Shown piece by piece: positions 20,309 through 29,066 of a stretch of DNA of 64,000 nt. Below the pieces are notes generated by a model. The model was not told the origin of the DNA and did no database searches. It saw nothing but the letters and a program-made list of their open reading frames with translations. The stretch spans positions 186,001 to 250,000 of the forward strand of contig NZ_JXQM01000003.1 of assembly GCF_000832065.1 (NCBI RefSeq), read 5' to 3'. This stretch comes from Nitrosospira sp. NpAV. GTDB lineage: Bacteria; Pseudomonadota; Gammaproteobacteria; Burkholderiales; Nitrosomonadaceae. Within the stretch, counting starts at the first letter, position 1. Each line of letters starts with the position of its first letter. The translations under genes were made by a program, and so were the position numbers.

Positions 20309-22684
20309 CTAGACAAGCTTGAATGCTGACTCAAGAAGACGGGGGGACCGCTCGCCGAGCGACGCCTGGATCGCATCAGCCGCGGTTTCCAGGAAAATGA
20401 ACTGTAAGACGGATCGCGTCGCTTCGGGTACCTCGCTCAGATCTTTCTGGTTGCGGGCCGGCAACAACACCCTGCGCAGGCCGGCGCGTTGCGCGGCAAG
20501 CACCTTCTCCTTGATGCCACCCACGGGTAATACCAATCCCCGCAAACTGATTTCACCCGTCATCGCCACGTCGTGATGCACAGGCCGATCGGTAAAAAGT
20601 GACGTGAGCGCCACAAACATGGCGACTCCGGCACTGGGACCATCCTTTGGGATGGCGCCTGCCGGCACGTGCACATGTACGTCAATACCGTCGAACATTG
20701 CCGCAGGAATATTGAGTTCGTTTGCATGCGCCTTTAACAGGGTAAGGGCCGCCTGGGCGCTCTCCTTCATTACATCACCCAGCTGCCCGGTCAGAAGCAG
20801 TTGCCCTCTGCCGGCTACCCGCGTTGCTTCGATGAAAAGGATGTCACCGCCCACCGGCGTCCAGGCCAAACCGGTGGCCACTCCCGGAAGACTGGTACGC
20901 AGTCCGATTTCATGCTCGAATTTCGCAGGTCCGAGGATAGCGTCCAGATCCGCGGCATCAACCCGTACATGGAGACGTTCATCGTCGGCGATGCGCATGG
21001 CCGCGCGGCGCATTACGCGCCCAATTTCCCGTTCGAACTGGCGCACCCCGGCCTCATGAGTGTAATTGGCAATGATGCTATCCAGCGCTGCGGCTGTCAG
21101 TTCGCACTGCGCTTCGCTCAAACCATTCGCCTCGCGTTGACGGCGCACCAGGTAGCGTAGCGCAATCTGAAGCTTTTCCTCGCGGGTATAGCCCGGCAGA
21201 TCGATAATCTCCATGCGGTCGCGTACCGGGGGCGGTACATGATCGATCACATTCGCCGTGGCAATGAAGACAACGCGGCTCAAATCAAACGGTACGCCAA
21301 GATAATTGTCGCGAAAAGTCGAATTTTGTTCTGGATCCAGCACTTCAAGCAGAGCCGCCGATGGATCGCCGTGGAGGCTGGCCGACATCTTGTCGACCTC
21401 ATCAAGCATCATCACACAATTGCGTGCACCGGCTTTGCGCAAACTTTGCACGATATTGCCCGGCATAGCGCCAATATAAGTGCGGCGGTGACCGCGCATT
21501 TCAGCTTCGTCGTGCACCCCGCCCAGCGATACGCGGACGAAAGTTCGCTGCAATGCGCGCGCGATGCTCTGGCCGAGGGAGGTCTTGCCGACCCCCGGCG
21601 GTCCGACGAAACATAGAATTGGTGCACGTCCCTGAGGCTTGAGCTTTTGTACCGCCAGGAATTCGACAATGCGCTGTTTGACACGATCGAGTCCGAAGTG
21701 GTCGGCCTCGAGAATTTGACGTGCGGCATTCAAGTCGATAGGCGGATCGGCCGGCAGCCGCCAGGGCAGTTCAGACATCCATTCCAGATAAGTATGGAGC
21801 ATGGAATACTCACTCGATGCGCTCGGCATACGTTGCAGCCGCTGCAATTCTTTTCGTGCCTGCGCTTCAATCTCATCCGGCATGCCGGCGTTGGTTATCG
21901 CCTCACCAAGCTGCTCAATTTCCTGATCGTTGCCATCACTCTCTCCGAGTTCCTTCTGGATGGTCTTCAATTGTTCACGTAAAAGAAACTTGCGTTCGCG
22001 ATCCTCCAGTTGTTCCTTCGTACGCTCACCGATCTCCTGCGACAACCTGAGCACTTCGATGCGGCGCGACAGGATCTGCAACACCTTTTGCAATCTCTCC
22101 TCGGTGCGCATGGTCTCGAGCAGCATCTGTTTCTCGCTCACTTCCGTATCGAGCAGGCTGGCCGTGATATCCGCCAGATGCGACGGAGCACGCGTTGCCT
22201 GGAGTGCATGCGCAAGCTCGGCGGGAACACCAGGCAGCAATGACAGGATTTCGACCGCGCGTTCACGCAGTTGCATGGCAAGCGCCTCGGCCTGGGTAGA
22301 CACCAGCTCCGACTCATCGATACGCTGCACACGTGCTGCCAGGAATGGGTAGCCCTCCACCAGTTCCTCAATGCGAAAACGCTCAATCCCCTGGCATACG
22401 GCATGGCGTAACCCGTCGACCGAAGCAATATGCCGCACGACATTAGCCACCGTACCGATGGGGCATAGCGCATCGATGCCCGGATCATCGATAGCGGCAT
22501 CCTTCTGCAGCACAATGCCGACCGGGGCACTGGACCGAAGCGCGTGCTCAACAGCGGCGATCGACTTTACGCGGCCAACGGTAATGGGCATCAGTACATG
22601 CGGAAACAATACGACATTGCGCATGGGCACCAGCGCAATCACCCCATCGGGCAGGTCGAATCTGGTTGCGGCAATTTGTTCCAT
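20309..22684 (-). CDS. lon: ATP-dependent protease Lon
   Basis: AAA+ serine protease that degrades misfolded and regulatory proteins in the cytoplasm. The 791-residue product has the N-terminal substrate domain, a coiled linker, an ATPase module with Walker A GPPGVGKT, and the C-terminal protease domain with KDGPSAG (catalytic Ser at about 684) and the Lys of GGIKEK about 43 residues later. The frame stays open 80 codons upstream, but ATG 22684 begins the conserved VIALVPMRNVVLFPH region and has GGAGAG upstream. It is not beside clpX or hupB, the usual neighbours of the main proteobacterial lon, so it could be a second copy; I cannot check that here. Confidence 0.93.
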   Translation of the reverse strand: MEQIAATRFDLPDGVIALVPMRNVVLFPHVLMPITVGRVKSIAAVEHALRSSAPVGIVLQKDAAIDDPGIDALCPIGTVANVVRHIASVDGLRHAVCQGIERFRIEELVEGYPFLAARVQRIDESELVSTQAEALAMQLRERAVEILSLLPGVPAELAHALQATRAPSHLADITASLLDTEVSEKQMLLETMRTEERLQKVLQILSRRIEVLRLSQEIGERTKEQLEDRERKFLLREQLKTIQKELGESDGNDQEIEQLGEAITNAGMPDEIEAQARKELQRLQRMPSASSEYSMLHTYLEWMSELPWRLPADPPIDLNAARQILEADHFGLDRVKQRIVEFLAVQKLKPQGRAPILCFVGPPGVGKTSLGQSIARALQRTFVRVSLGGVHDEAEMRGHRRTYIGAMPGNIVQSLRKAGARNCVMMLDEVDKMSASLHGDPSAALLEVLDPEQNSTFRDNYLGVPFDLSRVVFIATANVIDHVPPPVRDRMEIIDLPGYTREEKLQIALRYLVRRQREANGLSEAQCELTAAALDSIIANYTHEAGVRQFEREIGRVMRRAAMRIADDERLHVRVDAADLDAILGPAKFEHEIGLRTSLPGVATGLAWTPVGGDILFIEATRVAGRGQLLLTGQLGDVMKESAQAALTLLKAHANELNIPAAMFDGIDVHVHVPAGAIPKDGPSAGVAMFVALTSLFTDRPVHHDVAMTGEISLRGLVLPVGGIKEKVLAAQRAGLRRVLLPARNQKDLSEVPEATRSVLQFIFLETAADAIQASLGERSPRLLESAFKLV

Positions 22685-22829
22685 GGCAATTCTCTCCGGT
22701 AAGAAACAATTCCTGGATCTGTCGCACAGATCAATGCCTGGCTCTGCGCTATACTGAAGACTTCCTTCAAGAAGAGTGGCGTGGAAAAACGTTGCATTGA
22801 AAGATAGGAATCTCACACACCGTTGTCTC

Positions 22830-22857
22830 AGTCTAGCATGGGTCACCCAAACGTCAA
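22830..22857 (-). promoter_or_regulatory. Possible lon promoter with spacer palindrome
   Basis: On the minus strand, TTGACG (22857-22852) and TAGACT (22835-22830) are 16 bases apart. The spacer contains the palindrome TGGGTCACCCA (22839-22849). The leader would be about 140 bases. No sigma-32 type element was convincing. Moderate to low confidence. Confidence 0.3.
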
Positions 22858-23112
22858 CTTGAGTGGATCTTTGCTGAGCAGTCAAATTCTTTGTGATGCC
22901 GACGAGAAATAGGAGTTCCCGCAATCATCGCTCATTCTTAAGTTAGCGCTTTGATTCCAAATATTTTTTTGTCATGGGATACAGATTGAAGGGCTCAGCC
23001 ACCATACCGGTTCGCCCAGCAGCCAACAATTCTCGCGCTCTACATGCTGGGTATATGACCATTGTGTGCCGCGTACGGATTTCATACAATCAAACTCGGG
23101 TGGTCGTACCAC

Positions 23113-23126
23113 GGCGGGAACCCGCC
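23113..23126 (+). promoter_or_regulatory. GC palindrome upstream of small membrane protein gene
   Basis: GGCGGG, AA, CCCGCC is a perfect 14-base palindrome ending 22 bases before the next start codon. It is too compact to form a good hairpin without losing pairs, so an operator is more likely than a terminator. Nothing else was found in the roughly 460 bases between lon and this gene. Confidence 0.3.
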
Positions 23127-23148
23127 CAATTAATCGCTGGAGGGTAAA

Positions 23149-23460
23149 ATGAGCAAATACCTCGTACAGCTGGACTTCATTTCCTTTATCAAATTCAATT
23201 CACTGGCATTTTGTTGTGCCAATACGTTGTTTTCGCCTTTCAATGCCTTTTATACCTTTCAGAGCAGCGGCATTGGCAAAGCAGTTCTTGTTATCCTTTT
23301 AGCGCCATTTGCCGGCCTGCTTCTGGGGCTGTTCTTTGGCACTCTCGCTTTCCCGCTTTATAAGTTCCTGACTGCCCGTAGCCAATTTCTTGCCGCGCTT
23401 TCAGGGAGTTTCCAGAAATTACCGGACAGCTCCGTAAATGAACCTGTGACCGATGACTAG
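23149..23460 (+). CDS. Small membrane protein, unknown
   Basis: I do not recognise the family. The 103-residue product has one strong hydrophobic stretch at about 42-72, long enough for one or two membrane passes with a glycine-rich turn (FAGLLLGLFFG). The segment before it (about 18-36) is semi-hydrophobic, rich in Phe and has two Cys. The tail is polar and acidic. GGAGGG sits about seven bases before ATG 23149, a strong ribosome site, which supports a real gene. Its TAG stop is part of a CTAG immediately followed by an insertion-sequence end, so the stop may mark the target site of that element. Confidence 0.6.
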   Translation: MSKYLVQLDFISFIKFNSLAFCCANTLFSPFNAFYTFQSSGIGKAVLVILLAPFAGLLLGLFFGTLAFPLYKFLTARSQFLAALSGSFQKLPDSSVNEPVTDD

Positions 23461-23640
23461 CAGCCCGCCGGACTTAACAGGATGTTGAAAAACCCTGTCC
23501 AATCCATGAAAATGGCATAATAAGGTCATTGAATTCAACGAAACAGGAATTTCATGCGAAGTACCGATACCACCCAAGCGGCGATCATCAGCCTTCCCCG
23601 CATGGTTGCGTATATTCGATTTTCATTTGTCAGATAAACC
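23457..23640 (+). mobile_element. Left end and 5' gene fragment of an IS element
   Basis: The sequence at 23461, CAGCCCGCCGGACTTAA, matches the terminal repeats of the two short elements at 27293 and 53624. It is preceded by the same CTAG. The sequence then differs from those elements and leads to an ATG at 23553 encoding MRSTDTTQ and more residues, ending after 28 codons. That opening resembles transposases of the IS5/IS1182 kind by memory only. I read it as the decayed left end of the parent IS that mobilises the short elements. No right end or transposase core is visible. Confidence 0.5.
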
Positions 23641-23678
23641 TGGGCAATCGTTCTTCCCTCAGGGCTGCAGGAGAAAAC

Positions 23679-24416
23679 ATGACTATAGGAAAACCACCCG
23701 AGACTTGGTACTGGTCACACGACATTGAGTCGGATCAAATCGGCGGCATAGTGGCACCGGGCATGCATCTAATGCGTTTGTCGAGCTATGGCACAGGTAG
23801 TCATCGACGCTTCGCTGCGTTGGTGTTCAAAGACCCCGGACCCGAGTGCAGTTACGCGCTCGATCTCGACGCCGCCGCGGTCGAGACCCGGTTGCGCGAA
23901 ACCGGTGCTCGGCCAGTTGCCATCACTGTCGATGCCAGCGGGTCGCAGCCACGATTTTCATTGGTTTTGCAAAAAGTGCCGGAGCCGCTGTCTAATCTAT
24001 ATGTCGATCTGGATGAAACCAGCGTGCGCAAGCTCCTCCTCGATGACCACCAGAACATTGCTGACTTCGTCACGTATGTCACGGATGGCGCCCGCAAATA
24101 CGCCGTGATTCTGGAGGAGCGATCCGGACCCTCGTGGTTTCTCACCCATGTCACGGCGCACGAACTCGATGTTAGGCTCACAGAACTTGGCGCAAATTTA
24201 CTGCGTGTGCGCGCCTATGCCGAGGACGGCCAGCGGCGGTTCGCTGCGGTTGCTGAGCAGTCGAGCAGCGTTAAATGGGCGTGGTACGCCGATCTTGATG
24301 CTGACGCAGTGGCCAGTAAGCTCGATGCCAACAATGCCTATCCCTTTGATCTCGACGCCACGCGCGACGAGCGCGGGGTCCGCTTTACGGTGGTAATGTA
24401 TCGCGACAAACCATAA
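23679..24416 (+). CDS. Tandem-repeat beta protein (BTRD1-like)
   Basis: A 245-residue protein built from about four to five imperfect repeats of roughly 45-50 residues. Each has a pattern like a polar strand, xRFAAVxxK/Exx, an acidic LDxxxVxxxLxxxGA helix, and a hydrophobic strand. Examples are HRRFAALVFKD, RFSLVLQKV, RKYAVILEER and RRFAAVAEQ. This matches the Bacterial tandem repeat domain 1 / polyglycine-hydrolase-type structural repeat by pattern; the enzymatic serine-hydrolase part found in some relatives is absent. There is no signal peptide. ATG 23679 follows AGGAG; the frame is open from 23529 through IS-derived sequence. Biological role unknown. Confidence 0.62.
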   Translation: MTIGKPPETWYWSHDIESDQIGGIVAPGMHLMRLSSYGTGSHRRFAALVFKDPGPECSYALDLDAAAVETRLRETGARPVAITVDASGSQPRFSLVLQKVPEPLSNLYVDLDETSVRKLLLDDHQNIADFVTYVTDGARKYAVILEERSGPSWFLTHVTAHELDVRLTELGANLLRVRAYAEDGQRRFAAVAEQSSSVKWAWYADLDADAVASKLDANNAYPFDLDATRDERGVRFTVVMYRDKP

Positions 24417-24549
24417 TGTTACCTGGACACACGCCCGACGTTGCACGTCCGGCTCAGACCTCATACAATCGAATGCCTTGCTAAATGACCAGCCAACCTA
24501 AGCCACGCGACAAAGGTCCCTACCCCTTTCCTTACCTTAAAAGCCTATA

Positions 24550-24906
24550 TTGAAAACCAAGGCAACCGTCGAAGAAGTACTTTCCCGCATCCCCGGTCCC
24601 GTCACGGCGGAGTGGCCCATGGGCGAGCGCTTCGCCGTCGCTCTTGCCCATGGCACCATGTCAGTGGAGTATTACGCGCCTGCCGGCCATGACCCGCAAA
24701 CCCCGCATGAGCAGGATGAAATCTATTTCATCCATAGAGGAACGGGGGAACTCATCATTGGCGGAAATTCGCATCCGTTCAAGGCAGGTGATTGTCTTTT
24801 TGTGGCGGCTAATGTGGAACACCAGTTTAAGAATTTCTCCAGCGATTTCGGAACATGGGTAGTATTCTGGGGACCGCAAGGTGGCGAAAGAGGCGAAAGC
24901 CCCTGA
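24550..24906 (+). CDS. Small cupin-domain protein
   Basis: A 118-residue single-domain cupin. The first cupin motif is PHEQDEIYFIHRGTG (H53, E57) and the second is around H91 in AANVEHQF. These would form a metal site in a small beta barrel. Small cupins are isomerases, dioxygenases or sugar/stress sensors, and the activity here is unknown. The start is a TTG at 24550, giving MKTKATVEEVL; no internal ATG is better placed. The GH13 gene follows 65 bases later on the same strand, so the two may be co-transcribed and linked to sugar metabolism. Confidence 0.75.
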   Translation: MKTKATVEEVLSRIPGPVTAEWPMGERFAVALAHGTMSVEYYAPAGHDPQTPHEQDEIYFIHRGTGELIIGGNSHPFKAGDCLFVAANVEHQFKNFSSDFGTWVVFWGPQGGERGESP

Positions 24907-24971
24907 TCCATCCGGCGCTGGGATAAGCTGTCAAACAGCTAAAAACGCCAACTCATGAAGGGAATCAACTT

Positions 24972-26810
24972 ATGAACAACCTTCCTCTGAATCAGCTCGG
25001 CCCCCGCGAATCCACGCCTGGTGTGGTAAATTTCGGCATATTGCTGCCATGGGTTTCGGCGGCAAACGGCAATCGGCTATTCGTGAAAATCATTCACGAG
25101 CGCGACCAGTTCATCCAGGCGACTCAACCGCTAGCGTTTGAACTGCGGCATGATGTCAATGCTGATTATGGCGATATCTGGTCGGTAACCGTCGATTTCA
25201 ACACGACTCACGACTCACAGCCAAGCTCGCATTTCGGCGCGCCTGGCCGGCATGTGTACCGCTTCGAGCTGCACAATCCGAATGTCGGCGCATTGGACTG
25301 GATTGTCGATCCTTACGCGCGCGAGTATGCCATCGGCAAACTCTCGGCCTTTACGCTCGGCTACATCCCCTATTCCTGGAGTGCCGGCGAAACGGGTTGG
25401 AAAACACCCGCGCTAAACGACTTGATTCTTTATGAGCTGAACCTCGCGGAATTTGGGACCGGCTTGCAAGGTGCCATCGACCGGCTCGACTACCTTGCCG
25501 ATCTCGGTGTGAATGCGCTGTCGGTAATGCCCGTCAACAATGTCTCGCTGGAGGTTGACTGGGGTTATCTGCCGCTAGGCTATTTTGGAGTCGATGAACG
25601 CTTTGGGCGGCGCGAGGATTTCCAGCGCTTCGTCGACGCGGCGCACCAGCGCGGACTGGCGGTGATTGTTGACGCGGTTTATGGTCATACCGGCGAGGAT
25701 TTCCCTTACGCCGACCTCTACCGGCGGCTCCAGTACCAGGAAAATCCGTTTATGGGGTGGTTTGCTGAGAACTATTTCGGTGTCAGCACTGATTTCAACC
25801 GCACGCTGACCCGCGATTTCTTTTTCAGCGTCAATCTCCACTGGCTGAATACTTATCATATCGATGGCTTCCGCTACGATTGTGTACCGAACTATTGGGA
25901 TGGCGCGCTGGGTGTGGGTTATGCCAATCTGGCCTTCCACACCTATGAATACGTCAAAACCTCGATCGCCAGTTTGACCCGGTTCGATGCGCCGGAAGGC
26001 CCGCGATTGATCCAGATCGCCGAGCAACTGGAAGCTCCGGAACAAATCCTTGAACAAAGCTACAGCAATGCCACCTGGCAGAATGCCACTTATGGAGCCG
26101 CGGTGGCTTGCGCTCGCGGCGCCGCAGGTGCGATCGAGAATCTGGGCCAGCGTCTCGGTGCGCTTGGCTATATCGAACGCACCACTCACAACGGCGAAAC
26201 AATAGCCAAGGCGCCGCTGCAATATATCGAGAACCACGATCACAGCCGTTTTCTATGTGAGTTTGGCCTGGATCAGCGCGACTGGAATTTGCTATTTGCG
26301 GAAGGCAACCGTAAGCAATGGTATCGGCTCCAGCCCTATTTGATTGCGTTGCTGGCGGCCAAAGGCATTCCCATGCTATGGCAGGGCCAGGAATTCGGCG
26401 AGAACTACTTTTTGCCCGATACCGGCCTTGGCCGGGTGTTACTGCTGCGGCCGCTGCGCTGGGATTATTTCTACGACACGGCGGGTAAAAACTTGGTCAG
26501 GCTGACCCGCGCGCTGATAAACCTGCGCAAGAATTGCACTGAACTGCGTCGTGGCAGCCATTATTTCTACAACGACTACGAGCGTTACCTATCGCGTGGC
26601 ATTCTGCTGTTCCAGCGCGAGGCCGCTGCTGCGGTAAGCCTTGTGGCAGTAAATTTCACCGGGATCGAACAGACTGTGCCATTCGTTTTTATGCGCGCCG
26701 GTGGCTATAACGAGCAGTTGCACGGGCAAGACAACTTTTCTGTCGATGGGGGGCAGGAGCGCAGGCTAACTATTCCATCCAATTACGGCCGCATATGGCG
26801 AAGCATTTGA
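24972..26810 (+). CDS. GH13 alpha-amylase-family enzyme (trehalohydrolase/branching-enzyme-like)
   Basis: A 612-residue glycoside hydrolase or transglycosidase. An N-terminal beta-sandwich (about 1-125, E-set type) precedes the TIM barrel. Conserved region I is DAVYGHTG. The nucleophile is D303 in DGFRYD, the acid/base E351 in IAEQLE and the third carboxylate D423 in ENHDHS, so the triad is complete. A C-terminal beta domain ends the protein. The domain order fits maltooligosyl trehalose trehalohydrolase or glycogen branching enzymes, but no treY, glgX or glgA is near. Exact activity is open. AAGGGA precedes ATG 24972. It has no signal peptide. Confidence 0.82.
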   Translation: MNNLPLNQLGPRESTPGVVNFGILLPWVSAANGNRLFVKIIHERDQFIQATQPLAFELRHDVNADYGDIWSVTVDFNTTHDSQPSSHFGAPGRHVYRFELHNPNVGALDWIVDPYAREYAIGKLSAFTLGYIPYSWSAGETGWKTPALNDLILYELNLAEFGTGLQGAIDRLDYLADLGVNALSVMPVNNVSLEVDWGYLPLGYFGVDERFGRREDFQRFVDAAHQRGLAVIVDAVYGHTGEDFPYADLYRRLQYQENPFMGWFAENYFGVSTDFNRTLTRDFFFSVNLHWLNTYHIDGFRYDCVPNYWDGALGVGYANLAFHTYEYVKTSIASLTRFDAPEGPRLIQIAEQLEAPEQILEQSYSNATWQNATYGAAVACARGAAGAIENLGQRLGALGYIERTTHNGETIAKAPLQYIENHDHSRFLCEFGLDQRDWNLLFAEGNRKQWYRLQPYLIALLAAKGIPMLWQGQEFGENYFLPDTGLGRVLLLRPLRWDYFYDTAGKNLVRLTRALINLRKNCTELRRGSHYFYNDYERYLSRGILLFQREAAAAVSLVAVNFTGIEQTVPFVFMRAGGYNEQLHGQDNFSVDGGQERRLTIPSNYGRIWRSI

Positions 26811-26875
26811 TTATTTTCTGGTGATCCAAACGATCCAACAATGCCCTGCTCAGGATATCTTATAGAAAAACAAAT

Positions 26876-26905
26876 TTGTCAGTACCCTTTATAGGGGTAT
26901 ACAAT
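26876..26905 (+). promoter_or_regulatory. czc promoter with dyad operator in the spacer
   Basis: TTGTCA at 26876-26881 and TACAAT at 26900-26905 are 18 bases apart. Between them TACCC (26883-26887) and GGGTA (26895-26899) form a dyad. A dyad filling a long spacer is the hallmark of MerR-family metal-sensor promoters, though 19-20 bases is their norm. It lies just before the metal-efflux operon. No regulator gene is adjacent. Confidence 0.5.
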
Positions 26906-26914
26906 CTGAACGCT

Positions 26915-27292
26915 ATGACCAAACGCCGCCATACCTATTCTGTCATGCTTTTATTGTTCGTCAGCATGCTGACGAATGCATTTGGCTGGGCGTTTAATGG
27001 TGAAGTATTTGCCCACGAACTGGATCATGAGCACCACGTACTCTCCCTCGATCCGGCGGCGCATCTTAAGGCACATCAAGAGAGCGTTTTCAGGGATGAG
27101 GGGCATCTGGATGCAGCCACTCATCTGTGCCTCCATGCGGCTGGGCAATATCAGCCCTTTTTCTTGACGATGCCTCCATTAGTACCTGCTTCTGCCGGGG
27201 CGGAAGTCTTGATGACATTTATTTCTGTCACCGTTCCCGAATCCATTCCGGATTCCCCGCTCCATCCTCCTCGAAACACCCTCACAAGCTAG
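26915..27292 (+). CDS. CzcI-like histidine-rich periplasmic protein
   Basis: First gene of the efflux cluster. The 125-residue product begins with MTKRR and a hydrophobic signal segment (VMLLLFVSMLTNAFGWAF). A His/Asp/Glu-rich middle follows (AHELDHEHH, DPAAHLKAH, EGHLDAATHLCLHAA), suited to metal binding. It resembles CzcI-type proteins encoded ahead of czcC by position and layout; sequence match is only by impression. ATG 26915 is chosen because it opens the signal peptide; the frame starts at 26876 inside the promoter. Its TAG stop lies in a CTAG that abuts a short mobile element separating it from czcC. Confidence 0.55.
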   Translation: MTKRRHTYSVMLLLFVSMLTNAFGWAFNGEVFAHELDHEHHVLSLDPAAHLKAHQESVFRDEGHLDAATHLCLHAAGQYQPFFLTMPPLVPASAGAEVLMTFISVTVPESIPDSPLHPPRNTLTS

Positions 27293-27452
27293 CAGCCTTT
27301 CGGACTTAACGGAAATCGGCTGCAGAAGCGTCTGGCCGGTCTATATTTCGCCGTTTTTTCGACCGATAGAATAACTATCGGTCGTCAAAATCGTCAAAAT
27401 TCATCCTCACCCAGCCGCATTTTCGCTTCGATTCTTTAAGTCCGACAGGCTG
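27293..27452. mobile_element. Short inverted-repeat element (MITE) inside the czc operon
   Basis: A 160-base non-coding element. The left end CAGCCTTTCGGACTTAA and the reverse complement of the right end CAGCCTGTCGGACTTAA differ at one of 17 positions. Inside is a perfect hairpin: CGACCGATAG (27360-27369), AATAA, CTATCGGTCG (27375-27384). The left flank is CTAG, whose TAG is the czcI stop; the right flank is not CTAG. The other full copy is at 53624-53796. Its position between czcI and czcC could alter expression of the pump genes. Confidence 0.72.
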
Positions 27453-27644
27453 GTGTCCTACCGGGGCCGTCCCTCACACGCCGCTTTGACCGACTAGATC
27501 GTCTCAAGCTATGTCAGGAATGCAACCCTTAACAAGCTTGATGCATTTTCACGTGTAGTAACCGCTGCGCACATGCGTAATGCCATCCGTGCCGCTGATT
27601 GCGTAGCGATCAGCTCGGTCACTTCACACATGGGGAGAATTTCC

Positions 27645-29066
27645 ATGAACTTCAGCATATTGTTCACGATATGCCGGTATCTGATGCCATCTGGATTGCT
27701 TATTTTGGCAATCTGCTGCACGTCTGTAGCAACCGCGGGCAATACTTTTTCCGGCGCACTGCCAGCCGGTGACCCCGATTATTCTCTTTCATCGCTGCCG
27801 GAAGAAAAGAGCGACCTCACTTTGCGCAGTGCCGCGCGTATCGCATTGTTGCGTAACCCCGAGCTGGCAGCTTTCGCCAAAGAAATTCGTGCCCTAAAGG
27901 GCGCGACGCTACAGGCCGGGCTGCTGCCGAATCCCGACGTGATCATTATGGCTGAGAATGCTGGGAATCTTCAGAAGGTGAATAACGCCCCGGGTACGCC
28001 CATCAAGGAAGTGGAACAGCAAGACACAACGATTCGGATCAATCAATTGATTGAGCTCGGTGGAAAACGTGCCGCACGGGTTAAAGCGGCATCGCTTGGC
28101 GAGGAGCTAGCGGGTCAAGCCTACGAAACCAGGCGAGTGGAACTTATTGCTCAAGTGGCAAACGTGTTTACCGACGTGCTTGCGGGACAAGAACAGTTAC
28201 GGCTCGCGGAAGAAAGCCAGCAGTTGGCGCAGAGAGTGGTTAACACGGTTGCCAAGCGCGTTCAGGCCGGCAAAGTGCCGCCCATTGAAGAGACCAAGGT
28301 CGAAGTCGCGTTCTCGGCCACGGAAATCGCCCTGGTACAAGCACAGCGCGATCTGGCAACAGCGCGCAAACGGCTGGCTCTGCTGTGGGGCAGTTCTGCT
28401 CCGCAATTTAACAGGGCGCTGGGAAACCTTGAATTATTAGTTACCCTACCGAGTTTTGAAGTGCTTGCGGAACGCGCACTCGCCAGTCCCATGGCGCTGC
28501 GCGCCATCAAAAATATAGAGCAGCGTAAAGCACTACTGGAAGTAGAACAAACTCGGCGCATACCCAATCTCACCGTTGTCGCCGGGGTCCTGAACCACTC
28601 GCAAACTGGAGGTACGACCGCTGTGGCTGGCATTTCCATACCGCTACAGATATTCGACCGTAATCAGGGCAACCTGCGCGAAGCCCATGAACGCATGGAT
28701 AAGGCAATGGATGAACAGATGGCCACCGAGTTGCGGCTCAAAACCGAGCTGACCCAGGCTTATGAAGCTTTATCGGCTGCACAGAATGAAATTCGCATAT
28801 TGCGAGACAACATACTGCCCAAGGCGAGAAATGCCTTCGAAGTCACCAACAAAGGCTACGAGCTAGGCAGGTTCGGTTTTCTGGAAGTGCTGGACGGACA
28901 GCGTACCCTATTTCAGAACCAGATCTTATATGTGCGTGCGCTTGCAAATTATCAGCGCTTGGTCAACGAAATTGAACGGTTGATTGCAGCTCCCATCGAT
29001 GGCGTATTGAATCCTCCTGTCATTAATGGCAATGCTGCGGATATCGATCTCAGGAGCGGATTGTGA
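27645..29066 (+). CDS. czcC: Outer-membrane channel of heavy-metal RND efflux system
   Basis: TolC-family outer-membrane factor that lets the CzcBA pump export cations to the outside. The 473-residue product has an N-terminal signal sequence (LLILAICCTSVATAG) and two repeats of the OEP fold: the ALLRNPELAAFAKEIR helix pair first, and a second half with the coiled ELTQAYEALSAAQNEIRIL. The frame is open from 27573, but ATG 27645 has GGGGAG eight bases upstream and starts the signal peptide. The stop overlaps the czcB start by four bases (GTGA), so the two are translationally coupled. The mobile element at 27293-27452 lies upstream. Confidence 0.88.
   Translation: MNFSILFTICRYLMPSGLLILAICCTSVATAGNTFSGALPAGDPDYSLSSLPEEKSDLTLRSAARIALLRNPELAAFAKEIRALKGATLQAGLLPNPDVIIMAENAGNLQKVNNAPGTPIKEVEQQDTTIRINQLIELGGKRAARVKAASLGEELAGQAYETRRVELIAQVANVFTDVLAGQEQLRLAEESQQLAQRVVNTVAKRVQAGKVPPIEETKVEVAFSATEIALVQAQRDLATARKRLALLWGSSAPQFNRALGNLELLVTLPSFEVLAERALASPMALRAIKNIEQRKALLEVEQTRRIPNLTVVAGVLNHSQTGGTTAVAGISIPLQIFDRNQGNLREAHERMDKAMDEQMATELRLKTELTQAYEALSAAQNEIRILRDNILPKARNAFEVTNKGYELGRFGFLEVLDGQRTLFQNQILYVRALANYQRLVNEIERLIAAPIDGVLNPPVINGNAADIDLRSGL

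Noticed and set aside
22700-22900. Sigma-32 heat-shock promoter for lon
   Set aside because: A CTTGAA occurs on the minus strand but no CCCCAT-type -10 is at the right distance.
22685-22924. 80-codon N-terminal extension of lon
   Set aside because: Not conserved in Lon; the ATG at 22684 has a good ribosome site and a promoter-like sequence lies inside the extension.
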